DNA of 64,000 nt from Stenotrophomonas lactitubi (GTDB lineage Bacteria; Pseudomonadota; Gammaproteobacteria; Xanthomonadales; Xanthomonadaceae), in assembly GCF_002803515.1 (NCBI RefSeq), contig NZ_PHQX01000001.1, positions 3,224,001 to 3,288,000 of the forward strand, in the 5' to 3' direction. Positions 39,825-48,596 of this stretch are shown one piece after another. A program made the position numbers and the translations under genes. The notes under the pieces were generated by a model. The model did not search any database. It was not told the origin of the DNA and was given only the letters and a program-made list of their open reading frames with translations. Each line of letters starts with the position of its first letter. Position 1 is the first letter of the stretch.

Positions 39825-40592
39825 TCATCCCGGACCCGACGCCTCTTTCAGGAACGATTCCATGGCCGCCACCAGGGCCAGCGGCGTCTCGTTCATCGGG
39901 TAATGCCCGGCATCCTGCAGGACCTCCATCGCGGCCTGCCGGTAGCGGCGCAGATACGTGCGCTCCATCAGTGCACGGTTGAAGGTGGGATCGTGCCCGC
40001 CCACCAGCACCTTCAACCGATGAGTGCCGACGATCTCATTGCTGAAATCGGTATCCGCCCACGCTGGAAGATAGGCAGCAAATGCTGCAGGTGAAGCATG
40101 TGCCGCCGAATACGCGGCCTTCCAGTCGAGCCATTGCGCCGGCAGCCGTCCGCCGGTACTGCGATCGATGATGGTCCGACGGATGCTTACGTCCCCGGCT
40201 GCCGCTTCAAGCAGGCCTCGCGTCGCGGCGTCGTAGGCAATGCCGCCGCAAGGCACCGGCGCAATGGCCACCATGCCACGTATCCGTTCCGGCGCAAGCA
40301 CCGCCATGCGTTCAATGGCCATGCCGCCCATCGAATGACCTGCCACGCTGAAGCGTTCTTGGCCGAGGGACGTCATCAGGTCCAGCGCGTCGGAGGCGAT
40401 CTCGTCGATGGTGTACGCGCCAGGCGCATCACGCATGCCGCCGTAGCCCCGGCAGTCCATGAAGAGGTAGCTGAAGTCGTCGCGCGACAGCCATGGCTCG
40501 ATCGGCTCGAACGCGTGCGCGTCGCCGAACCAGCCGTGCAGGGCCAGGACAGGGTGCGATCCGTGCCCCACGCGATGAAAGGTATTGGCCAT
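39825..40592 (-). CDS. Alpha/beta-fold hydrolase
   Basis: Cytoplasmic alpha/beta hydrolase (255 aa). The oxyanion region is LHGWFGD (19-24), the nucleophile elbow GHSMGG with S87, and the acid/histidine candidates are GGHDPTF and DAGHYPMNE near the end. It is divergent from the AraC-type regulator with about 90 bases between the start codons, so the regulator may control it. Substrate is unknown; esterase, lipase or C-C hydrolase roles are all possible. Confidence 0.85.
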   Translation of the reverse strand: MANTFHRVGHGSHPVLALHGWFGDAHAFEPIEPWLSRDDFSYLFMDCRGYGGMRDAPGAYTIDEIASDALDLMTSLGQERFSVAGHSMGGMAIERMAVLAPERIRGMVAIAPVPCGGIAYDAATRGLLEAAAGDVSIRRTIIDRSTGGRLPAQWLDWKAAYSAAHASPAAFAAYLPAWADTDFSNEIVGTHRLKVLVGGHDPTFNRALMERTYLRRYRQAAMEVLQDAGHYPMNETPLALVAAMESFLKEASGPG

Positions 40593-40672
40593 GGGATTCC
40601 AGTGCAGTTGGGGGAATCCCCGATGCTAGGCATCGCACGTCAGTCGCACCGTCGATGACGGGTCAATCGCTA

Positions 40673-40678
40673 TAGAAT
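40673..40678 (+). promoter_or_regulatory. Candidate -10 box of the AraC-type regulator
   Basis: TAGAAT (within TATAGAAT) ends seven bases before the ATG at 40686, with no ribosome-binding site between them, so the transcript may be leaderless. No good -35 box is visible. Confidence 0.35.
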
Positions 40679-40685
40679 CCGGGCC

Positions 40686-41459
40686 ATGCGCAACTCGCTG
40701 CTTGACCCCTACGAAGACCTGCCACGCGATGTCGTGGTCACCTCGAACGACTACGCAGCCGAGTCCACGTTTCCCCGTCATGCCCATCGGCGTGGGCAGT
40801 TCGCGTTCGCTGCGCGCGGCACCATCAGTGTGGCCACGCCGCAGGGGCGCTGGCTGGTTCCGCCACGGCGCGCCTGCTGGGTGCCTGCAGGCCTGGCGCA
40901 TGAGATGACCATGCGGGGGCCGGTGACGATGCTCAACGCTTTTCTCTCCGCCGGGGCGGCCGACGCAGTCGCGCTGCCGGAGCACTGCCAAGTGTTCGCG
41001 GTCTCTGCGCTGTTGCAGAAGCTGCTGGAGGCGGCGGTGGACCTGCCCCCGCTGTATGACGAGGACGGGCGTGCAGGCAAACTGATGCAGTTGCTGGTGG
41101 CGGAAATCGCATCGATGCCGGTGCTTTCCCTGCATGCACCGCTGCCTGCCGATGCACGCCTTGCACGTGTCTGTCGTGCCCTGTTCGATACTCCCTCGCT
41201 GGCAGCCCGCCTCGATGACGTTGCCGCAGACGCAGGCATGAGCCGGCGCACGTTCACGCGCCTGTTCCGCGCCGATACCGGGGTGGGTTTTGCCGAGTGG
41301 CGGCAGCAGGTGTGCCTGCTGGCGGCCATCGAGCGGCTGGGACAGGGCCAAGCGGTGACCCGTGTCGCGCTGGACCTTGGCTATGCAAGCCCCAGTGCGT
41401 TTTCTGCGGCCTTCCGGCGTGTGCTGGGATGTTCGCCGAGCCGGTACGTGGAGGCGTAG
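40686..41459 (+). CDS. AraC-family transcriptional regulator
   Basis: Regulator of 257 aa with an N-terminal cupin-like sensing domain (HAHRRGQFAFAARG) and a C-terminal double helix-turn-helix: first HTH around LDDVAADAGMSRRTFTRLFRADTG, second around VTRVALDLGYASPSAFSAAFRRVLGCSPSRY (short signatures AGMSRRTFTRLF and GYASPSAFSAAFRR). The ligand is unknown. It is divergent from an alpha/beta hydrolase gene, the most likely target. Confidence 0.92.
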   Translation: MRNSLLDPYEDLPRDVVVTSNDYAAESTFPRHAHRRGQFAFAARGTISVATPQGRWLVPPRRACWVPAGLAHEMTMRGPVTMLNAFLSAGAADAVALPEHCQVFAVSALLQKLLEAAVDLPPLYDEDGRAGKLMQLLVAEIASMPVLSLHAPLPADARLARVCRALFDTPSLAARLDDVAADAGMSRRTFTRLFRADTGVGFAEWRQQVCLLAAIERLGQGQAVTRVALDLGYASPSAFSAAFRRVLGCSPSRYVEA

Positions 41460-41550
41460 TACCCGGCCTGCGCGTGGTTGTTGCTCGCGCTGCGCGTGTG
41501 CGTCGAGCGTGGCTCGATTGTACAAATGCTCAGGCGCAACAGGATGGCAT

Positions 41551-41572
41551 CAGGCCGCCTTGCGGCGGCCTG
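41551..41572. terminator. Hairpin between convergent genes
   Basis: CAGGCCGCC-TTGC-GGCGGCCTG is a perfect 9-bp stem midway between the AraC-type gene and the small membrane peptide gene. It lacks a strong T tract on either strand. The rest of 41460-41597 holds no gene. Confidence 0.5.
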
Positions 41573-41597
41573 ATGGGTCTCACTCAACGATACGATT

Positions 41598-41669
41598 TCA
41601 GAAGAAGATCGCGTACAGGATCAACAGCGGAATCGGTACGCCCAGGAACCAGAGCAGAAGCGTCTTCAT
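41598..41669 (-). CDS. 23-residue hydrophobic membrane peptide
   Basis: Small open reading frame encoding 23 residues beginning MKTLLLWFLGVPIP and ending in LYAIFF, one membrane span. AGGAGA stands 6 bases before its ATG on the minus strand, the best ribosome-binding site in this part of the window, which argues that it is translated. It lies 27 bases after the polytopic membrane protein gene on the same strand and may be cotranscribed. Function unknown; tiny single-span proteins often modulate a larger membrane partner or respond to stress. Confidence 0.65.
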   Translation of the reverse strand: MKTLLLWFLGVPIPLLILYAIFF

Positions 41670-41696
41670 GGCAGGTCTCCTTGCATCAGATGCGGA

Positions 41697-42797
41697 TTAC
41701 AGGTCGCGGCGGCGGCCGCCCCAGGTGGCGCTGAGGCTGGCGAAGAACGCGCCGATCAGCAGGGTGATGAACAGCCACAGCGCGGCATAGGCCGTTGCCT
41801 TGCGGGCATCGTCGGCAGCCTGCTTGGCGGTGGTCTTGGCCTTTTCCAGTGCAGCACGCATGCGGGTCTGCACGTCGGTCACACGGGCCTGCGCTTCGGC
41901 CTGGCTCATGCCCGTCTCGCGCGCGATCAGCTGCGACAGGTACTGGGTATCGGCCGAGTCCAGGCCATCTCCCTGCAGACTGTTGACGATGATGCGGTTC
42001 ACTTCGGCACGGACTTCGCGGCGGTCACCCATCGGGCCATTGCCCGGCATCGGGCGCGGCGGCGGCGGGGCCGTGCGGGCGTCACGTGAGCCAACGCTGG
42101 CGGCGGCCGGGGGCGGCGGCGGTGCGGCAGGGTCCATCGGGCCGTTGCCCGGCGCTGCGCCCGCTGTCGGCGGAACCGGAGGCGCACCGGCGGCGTCCGG
42201 GCCCGGAGTGGTGGCGTTGCGGAACAACGAATCCACCCAGTAGTCGAGGTCGCCTTCCTGACCGCCGGCAGCCGCGGTGCCGACACCGGCAGCAGCGACG
42301 CCTGCGGTGGAGACAGCAGCACCCGCCGTGGCGCCGGCCACCTTGGCACCGGCGCCCAGCACGCCACCGATGGCCGAGGTCAGCAGACCGGCAGTGAGCA
42401 GCGTCGCCACAGCCCACGACACGAAGCCGTGCGCGGTATCGCGGAAGTAGGTTTCATCGCCGTGGATCTGCGTCCACCTGGTGCGCAGGCGGCCTGCCAG
42501 ATAGCCGCCCAGACCGGAAGCGGCCAGCGCGGTGAAGGTGAGCCACGCGACGCTGGTCCAGCCGAAGGTTTCCTTGGAAACGCCCTCGAACGACCACGGC
42601 GATACCGATGACAGACCAAGGCCTACACCCAGGATGAGCAGGATGAGGGACAGTGCAGCAGCGGCAACGGCGCCGGCGAAAATGGCGCCCCAGGACACCG
42701 CGCTTTCGCTGGTGGGCGGCACGACGGGAGTGGTGACGACGGTGGCGACGTCGGGACCAAGCGGGCCGCGCTCGGGTGGGTCGAATCGGGTACTCAT
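41697..42797 (-). CDS. Polytopic membrane protein of unknown function (PhnA-like annotation group)
   Basis: Inner-membrane protein of 366 aa. Membrane segments are visible at about 35-60 (AIFAGAVAAAALSLILLILGVGLGL, in parts), 83-103, 130-150 and 330-352. Between the third and last lies a Gly/Ala/Pro-rich region (about 155-260) that would be disordered, then an amphipathic helical part with SLQGDGLDSADTQYLSQLIARETGMSQAEAQARV. Similar proteins are often labelled PhnA-like without evidence for phosphonate metabolism. A 23-residue membrane peptide gene follows closely. I cannot assign a function. Confidence 0.7.
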   Translation of the reverse strand: MSTRFDPPERGPLGPDVATVVTTPVVPPTSESAVSWGAIFAGAVAAAALSLILLILGVGLGLSSVSPWSFEGVSKETFGWTSVAWLTFTALAASGLGGYLAGRLRTRWTQIHGDETYFRDTAHGFVSWAVATLLTAGLLTSAIGGVLGAGAKVAGATAGAAVSTAGVAAAGVGTAAAGGQEGDLDYWVDSLFRNATTPGPDAAGAPPVPPTAGAAPGNGPMDPAAPPPPPAAASVGSRDARTAPPPPRPMPGNGPMGDRREVRAEVNRIIVNSLQGDGLDSADTQYLSQLIARETGMSQAEAQARVTDVQTRMRAALEKAKTTAKQAADDARKATAYAALWLFITLLIGAFFASLSATWGGRRRDL

Positions 42798-42932
42798 GGG
42801 GTCGAACGCTCCGTATCAGGTGCTGCGGGTGCAGTTGGTGTCCTGAGGCTGCGCGAGCGCTTGTGAAGCTGATGAGACCCTTGAATCACGCGCCCTTGGC
42901 GCGGCGGACATCGTGCCAACAGCCGGGGCGCA

Positions 42933-43002
42933 GTAGATCCACGCCATGCGTGGATGGTTTTCTGCGGATGTCCCAAGCTTGCCAACCAAGGTTGGCATCT
43001 AC
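42933..43002. repeat. SMAG palindromes, two units in opposite orientation
   Basis: GTAGATCCACGCCATGCGTGGA begins at 42933; an inverted unit with the GCCAACC-AAGGTTGGC stem ends CTAC near 43002 (read as GTAGATGCCAACC on the minus strand). They lie between gltA's terminator and the membrane protein gene. Confidence 0.8.
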
Positions 43003-43009
43003 CAGAAGC

Positions 43010-43038
43010 AAAAAAAAACGCCCCGCAATCGCGGGGCG
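43010..43038 (-). terminator. Intrinsic terminator of gltA
   Basis: On the minus strand the stem CGCCCCGC/GCGGGGCG with a 4-base loop is followed by nine T residues, 26 bases after the gltA stop codon. Confidence 0.9.
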
Positions 43039-43064
43039 TCTTCAGCACAAACTACGCAGAGCGA

Positions 43065-44342
<1,278 letters not shown>

Positions 44343-44582
44343 TGTGTGCGCTCCTTCATGGGAAGGCGCCTGCCCAAGCGCATTGGTCAGGCACGTGAAT
44401 GACGTCCTCGGCCTGTGCCGGGGATCAGGTCATTATCGCACAGCAGCATTTGCCGGGCGCTAGACAGAAGTCGTAGACGACAGGCAGCCGGCACCCTGCC
44501 AGCGAGCGGCCGGGATCGGCAAAAGCGTTGTCACAAGGACGCAGTGTTCCGTCCATCCAAACGCCCGTTGGGTAGGCGCTGG

Positions 44583-44615
44583 ACAAAAACAAACGGCCGC
44601 GCAGAGCGCGGCCGT
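44583..44615 (-). terminator. Intrinsic terminator of rpmE2
   Basis: Minus-strand stem ACGGCCGCGC with a 3-base loop is followed by TTTGTTTTTG, 23 bases after the rpmE2 stop. Confidence 0.85.
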
Positions 44616-44638
44616 CGGTTCGAACCGGGTACGACGTA

Positions 44639-44881
44639 TCAGCGCGCGTAGCGCTTCTGGAACTTGTCGATACGGCCCGAGGTGTCGATGACCTTGTGCT
44701 TGCCCGTGTAGAACGGATGCGAAGCCGAGGAAATTTCAACCTTCACCAGCGGGTAGTCGTTGCCGTCTTCCCACTTGATGGTTTCCTTCGTGCTCATGGT
44801 CGAGCGGGTCAGGATCTTGAAATCGGAGGTGACGTCATGGAAGACGACGTCGCGGTAGTTCGGATGGATATCGGCCTTCAT
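44639..44881 (-). CDS. rpmE2: Ribosomal protein L31, type B
   Basis: Large-subunit ribosomal protein (80 aa). The opening [16 protein letters not shown] and the motif [12 protein letters not shown] with QKRYAR are typical of L31 type B. It lacks the CxxC zinc ribbon of type A, so it is the zinc-independent form that substitutes when zinc is scarce, or the only L31. A good promoter lies directly upstream. Confidence 0.95.
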
Positions 44882-44919
44882 GGGCTCACACCGTAAATGG
44901 GCTGGTGGTCAAGAGCGGC

Positions 44920-44949
44920 ATTATAAGCACTGGTTGCCGTCCGGGGCAA
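44920..44949 (-). promoter_or_regulatory. Promoter of rpmE2
   Basis: On the minus strand a perfect -10 TATAAT (44925-44920) lies 18 bases from TTGCCC (44949-44944), about 40 bases upstream of the ATG. Confidence 0.6.
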
Positions 44950-44968
44950 CCAGTGCGGGGGTCGAACT

Positions 44969-45907
44969 TCAGTCCGCGCCCAGGGCCTGGCGTACCAGGT
45001 CCTCGAAACGCCCCTGGTCGTAGGCCATCAGCAGATCGCAGTTGTCCGGCTGGCCGGTCTGCCGGTTCCAGTCGACGATGGTCGCGCCGCGGCTGAACGT
45101 GCCGTTCAGTTCCACATTCAGCGGCCGCGACTCGACCTGCAGCTGCCCTTCCGGGTTCAACGCCCAGGCCATGGCCAGCGCATCGGCGGTGTACCAGCGC
45201 CCGCCCTTGCTGTCTTCGGACAGGCCACGGGTCTTGCGCGAGATCAGCTCGTAGAAGCGCGCGCGATCGGAATCGGCGCCCAGCCACTGTTCGGCTTCGG
45301 TCAGCGGCAGGCCGTGGGCAACGGTGGCTTCCCAGTCCGACACCAGCAGGTGCGGGAACGCGGTGAACACCACATGCGCGGCTTCCGGATCGAAGGCGAT
45401 GTTGAATTCGGCAGCGGGGGTGATGTTGCCGTGGCAGGTGACTGCGCCACCCATCACCACGATGCGCTTGATGCGCTGGGGCAGCGTCGGGTCAAGCTTC
45501 AGGGCCAGCGCCAGGTTGGTCAGCGGGCCAAGCATCACCAGCATCAGTTCGCCGGCATGCTGGTGCGACAAACGCAGGATCGCCAGCGCGGCGTGCTCGG
45601 CGTCGGCCTGGCGGCTGGGCGGCGGCAGGTCCACGTCGCCATAGCCGTCACGGCCGTGCACGTGGGCGGCATCGACGGACGGATGCAGCAGCGGATCAGG
45701 GCTGCCGGCAAACACCGGCACGTCGGCGCGGCCGACGATGTCGCAGAGCTTGAGCGCGTTGCGGACGGTGTACTGCAGGCCTACGTTGCCGGCGGCGATG
45801 GTCAGGGCGACCACGTCATGCCGTTCATCGGCGAAGGCCATCAGCAGGGCCAGTGCGTCGTCGACACCGGGGTCGGTATCGATCAACAGCGGGATCTTCT
45901 TGGTCAT
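44969..45907 (-). CDS. Nucleoside hydrolase (IunH/RihA type)
   Basis: Cytoplasmic enzyme (312 aa) that cleaves ribonucleosides to base and ribose for salvage. The N-terminal calcium/ribose motif DTDPGVDDA is at 10-18; later come VFAGSPDPLLHP, HGRDGYGDVDLP, the metal-site Asn/Phe region EFNIAFDPEAAHVVF and the late Asp region FSRGATIVDWNRQTG. Length equals that of E. coli Rih enzymes. The ATG at 45907 begins the conserved protein; a longer in-frame reading runs through repeat DNA. Purine or pyrimidine preference is not decidable. Confidence 0.92.
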   Translation of the reverse strand: MTKKIPLLIDTDPGVDDALALLMAFADERHDVVALTIAAGNVGLQYTVRNALKLCDIVGRADVPVFAGSPDPLLHPSVDAAHVHGRDGYGDVDLPPPSRQADAEHAALAILRLSHQHAGELMLVMLGPLTNLALALKLDPTLPQRIKRIVVMGGAVTCHGNITPAAEFNIAFDPEAAHVVFTAFPHLLVSDWEATVAHGLPLTEAEQWLGADSDRARFYELISRKTRGLSEDSKGGRWYTADALAMAWALNPEGQLQVESRPLNVELNGTFSRGATIVDWNRQTGQPDNCDLLMAYDQGRFEDLVRQALGAD

Positions 45908-46055
45908 CGTTGCCGTCTTCAGATCGGCAACGAAGTGTGGACCGGGATGATGACCGTTGCAAGTACGGGGGTTCGGGTCGGCAGGGCTGCGCCCTGCACC
46001 CACAGAATCGACGGCAACGGCAACGGCAACGGCAAAAGCTGGCATTCCGTGGGAT

Positions 46056-46157
46056 GGCGGGGTGGGTCCGGTGGCGGGGGACGCCGTGAACCCATCCCTA
46101 GGGGCTTGGCCGCGGCATCCATGCCGCGGACACCCCCGCCACCGGACCCACCCCGCC
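46056..46157. repeat. Three-way-junction interspersed element, copy C
   Basis: Arms 46056-46080 and 46133-46157 are perfectly complementary over 25 bases. The core has ACGCCGTGAA, a CCC/GGG hairpin, GGCTTGG and CCGCGGC-ATCCAT-GCCGCGG. Both the arms and the second stem differ in sequence from the other copies but keep full pairing. It lies in the 757-base gap between the nucleoside hydrolase and the next gene. Confidence 0.75.
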
Positions 46158-46228
46158 TTCGACAGTTCTCCGCGATCTGTCGGAATGGCATGGCCTGCTG
46201 TTGGTGGGTGTCGACCCTGCAGCTGTTG

Positions 46229-46278
46229 GTAGGTGGCGACCTTGGTCGACACGGTAGATCCACGCCATGCGTGGATGG
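46229..46278. repeat. GTAG palindromes in tandem
   Basis: A GGTAGGTGGCGACCTTGGTCGAC-type unit (46229-46252) is followed by GTAGATCCACGCCATGCGTGGA (from 46254). The first type recurs inverted at 62999-63024, the second in several places in this window. Confidence 0.75.
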
Positions 46279-46466
46279 ATGTCGGAGGGATCGGGAAAGA
46301 TGACGTAATCGGCCTGCGCTTGCAGGGCCACGCTGCAATTGCAGCGTTTTCGACTTTTCCAATGATTCTCATTGAAGCGACGAGGGCTGTCGTGGACATC
46401 ATGAGAGGCCATCGACAACGGATGGCACGGGCTTCCAATCCCGTTTGACTGCCTTGTTGTTTACGC

Positions 46467-46635
46467 TTGCCTGCCGGCGTTGCGCGCGTGTTTCTGCGTG
46501 GCGTCCGGCAGGCAATCCGTCCGTGCGTTCTATGGCGGGCGGTGCGTGGGGGCCTCGTGCCCGCCGGCGTCCGCAAGGTAGTCACCGGTATTGGAACCAC
46601 TCACCGTCCGCCACCCTCGCCTTCGCGTGGGTGGC
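46467..46635 (+). ncRNA. Candidate structured leader upstream of the 46665 gene
   Basis: Three stems lie in order: TTGCCTGCCGG/CCGGCAGGCAA (46467-46477 with 46505-46515, perfect 11 bp), GGCGGGC/GCCCGCC (46534-46540 with 46559-46565) and GCCACCC/GGGTGGC (46610-46616 with 46629-46635). The last ends 29 bases before the start codon of a small gene. It could be a regulatory 5' leader or a repeat element; there is no protein-like reading that I trust. No known riboswitch class is recognised. Confidence 0.4.
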
Positions 46636-46664
46636 CTCTTGCCTTGCGCACAAGGACTGACGAC

Positions 46665-47075
46665 ATGACCGCATCCCGCTATCCCTTCCTGTTCGCCACG
46701 CTGGGCGATGCCGCCGCCAGCATCCCCGATGAGCTGGCGCAGGCGCTGGAAACCACCCTCGCCGCCCCCGCGACCGGCCCTACGGACAACGGCTTCACCC
46801 TGCTGGGTTGCCTCAAGCGCATCCGCCAGGACGAAGGTGCCGATGGTCAGCCGTGGCCGAGCCGCTGGCATACGCCGGGCCAACGTGTGGCGCTGGCCCG
46901 CATCGACCGCGCCAATGCCGGGTTGATCCTGCTGCTGGAGATGCTGCACGCCAGTGAGCGCGTGCGCGTGGACGGCGAAGAAGTGCAGCAGATAGGCGAT
47001 GACATCCGCGAAGGACTGCTGCTGGCCTGCCGTGGTTTGTCCGAATACATGGGTACGCAGTTGCCGGCAGCGTGA
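46665..47075 (+). CDS. Small protein of unknown function
   Basis: Soluble protein of 136 aa without signal peptide or membrane span. It opens TASRYPFLFATLGDAAASIPDELAQALE and has a helical C-terminal half with RVALARIDRANAGLILLLEMLHAS. AAGGA precedes the ATG at 46665 at a normal distance; longer in-frame readings run through a hairpin-rich stretch and are rejected. Helical content and the leader upstream suggest a small regulated protein, but no function can be given. The 145 bases that follow contain the Fic promoter. Confidence 0.6.
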   Translation: MTASRYPFLFATLGDAAASIPDELAQALETTLAAPATGPTDNGFTLLGCLKRIRQDEGADGQPWPSRWHTPGQRVALARIDRANAGLILLLEMLHASERVRVDGEEVQQIGDDIREGLLLACRGLSEYMGTQLPAA

Positions 47076-47162
47076 CCAAGCGTTGGGCAGTCCCTTTCAG
47101 ATCGGGGAAGACCTATCCCATGTTCGTTTACAAACATGAACAAGCTGCGATTAGAGGCGTCC

Positions 47163-47211
47163 TTGGCGATCTCAACGTCATTTGCTATAAAAACCTATAC
47201 TCATTTTATAG
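47163..47211 (+). promoter_or_regulatory. Fic promoter with AT-rich dyad
   Basis: TTGGCG (47163-47168) and TATAAA (47186-47191) are 17 bases apart. A perfect dyad CTATAAAA-N11-TTTTATAG (47185-47192 and 47204-47211) overlaps the -10 region and ends 9 bases before the Fic ATG. A repressor bound here, possibly Fic's own C-terminal winged helix, would block transcription. Confidence 0.55.
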
Positions 47212-47220
47212 AAAACAGAC

Positions 47221-48549
47221 ATGAAGCTGCCCATACCAGCGCCTGACCTGTCGACGCTTGCCCGGAAATACGTCGAGACCCTCGGGAGCATTCTCGATGC
47301 CCGGATCGGTCCTGAGGTAAACGGCGTCTACGAACATTGGGACAAACTGCGCCATAGGACGCCCCCGGAAGGCCTGAACGCGGATCAGTGGTGGCTGGGC
47401 ATCGCGTGGACGCGGGCGGCGTTGTTGAAGCCCCTGCCGCAGTTGCTGGACAAGACACAGCAACCTTTCAAGCTGGCTCTCACCGACTCGATGCAACGGC
47501 GCCTGCACTACATCGACAGGGAAGCCGCAGGTTCGGTGAAGGGCGTGGACGCAGCCAGCGGCCAAGGACGGTTCCTGATCCGCTCGTTGATTGAGGAAGC
47601 CATGACCTCATCGCAGCTGGAAGGCGCCTCGACCACGCGAGCCGTAGCGAAGGAAATGCTGAGTACTGGCCGGGCTCCACGTGACCAGTCCGAGCGCATG
47701 ATCTACAACAACTACATGGCGATGAACGTCATCCGCGAGCGCGGCATACGCCCCATCACGCCCACCGAAATTCTGGAACTGCACAGCATTCTCACTGACG
47801 GCACGCTTGAGCTTCCAACCGACTCCGGGCGATTCAGAACGGCCGAGGACAACGTTGCGATCTTCGACCGCGGTTCACCGCCGACGCTGCTGCACATTCC
47901 TCCTCCGGCCGAGGAAGTGCCTGCGAGGATTGAGCGGCTGTGCCAGTTCATCAATGAAGAAAGCACACCGTTCATTCATCCGGTCGCCAAGGCAATCGCA
48001 CTGCATTTCCAGATTGGCTACGACCATCCTTTCGTGGATGGCAACGGGCGCACCGCGCGCGTGCTTTTCTACTGGGCGATGATGAATGCTGGGTATTGGA
48101 TGACCGAGTACCTGTCCATTTCCAGCGTACTGAAGAAATCCCCGGGCAAGTACATGCGGGCTTACCTGTATACCGAGAGTGACAATCGGGATCTTGGCTA
48201 CTTCGTGTCGCAGCAACTGGAGGCCATTGAGCAGTCGATCCAGGGACTGCATGCCTACATCGCCAGGAAGCATGCAGAGGATCAAGCGGCGAGGCGCATG
48301 CTTCGTACAGCTCGACTTGGCAACGGACCGCTCAATCACCGCCAGCGCGCTTTGCTCGCCAACGCACTGAAGGATCCCGATCGCACTTACACCGTGGCCA
48401 GCCACCAGGCAGCGCACACCATTACATATCCGACTGCGCTGAAGGACCTGAACGGATTGGTGACGGCCGGACTTGTCAGTAAAGAGCGCGTGGGGAAGGC
48501 GTCCGAGTATTTCGTGCTTCCTGGGCTGCCCGAGCGCTTGGCACTGTAG
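47221..48549 (+). CDS. Fic-domain AMP-transferase, class II (N-terminal inhibitory motif)
   Basis: Predicted enzyme that transfers AMP from ATP to Ser/Thr/Tyr of target proteins (442 aa). The catalytic motif HPFVDGNGRTAR runs from H269 to R280 and is complete. The inhibitory helix motif [S/T]xxxE[G/N] is present as S130-SQL-E134-G135 upstream of the Fic core, which defines class II, self-inhibited enzymes. An N-terminal domain of about 110 residues precedes it, and the C-terminus (about 365-442) looks like a winged helix (ITYPTALKDLNGLVTAGLVSKE). No separate antitoxin gene adjoins. A SMAG palindrome supplies its stop codon. Target unknown. Confidence 0.93.
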   Translation: MKLPIPAPDLSTLARKYVETLGSILDARIGPEVNGVYEHWDKLRHRTPPEGLNADQWWLGIAWTRAALLKPLPQLLDKTQQPFKLALTDSMQRRLHYIDREAAGSVKGVDAASGQGRFLIRSLIEEAMTSSQLEGASTTRAVAKEMLSTGRAPRDQSERMIYNNYMAMNVIRERGIRPITPTEILELHSILTDGTLELPTDSGRFRTAEDNVAIFDRGSPPTLLHIPPPAEEVPARIERLCQFINEESTPFIHPVAKAIALHFQIGYDHPFVDGNGRTARVLFYWAMMNAGYWMTEYLSISSVLKKSPGKYMRAYLYTESDNRDLGYFVSQQLEAIEQSIQGLHAYIARKHAEDQAARRMLRTARLGNGPLNHRQRALLANALKDPDRTYTVASHQAAHTITYPTALKDLNGLVTAGLVSKERVGKASEYFVLPGLPERLAL

Positions 48550-48567
48550 CTCCACGCCATGCGTGGA
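48546..48567 (+). repeat. SMAG palindrome overlapping the Fic stop codon
   Basis: GTAGCTCCACGCCATGCGTGGA; the TAG inside GTAG is the stop codon of the Fic gene. It lies between Fic and the convergent recG end. Confidence 0.8.
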
Positions 48568-48596
48568 GGTGTGTCGAAGCAACGTGCCGCGCGCGG

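Noticed and set aside
44610..44635. tRNA-like GGTTCGAACC motif
   Set aside because: It is isolated next to the rpmE2 terminator; no acceptor, D or anticodon arms can be formed around it.
44900..44950. Possible Zur box controlling rpmE2
   Set aside because: The AT-rich sequence around TATAAT is not a convincing Zur dyad, and its bases are explained by the -10 box.
46467..46664. N-terminal extension of the 46665 gene or a separate protein in this stretch
   Set aside because: The reading passes through three perfect hairpins, looks unnatural in composition, and a good ribosome-binding site marks the ATG at 46665.
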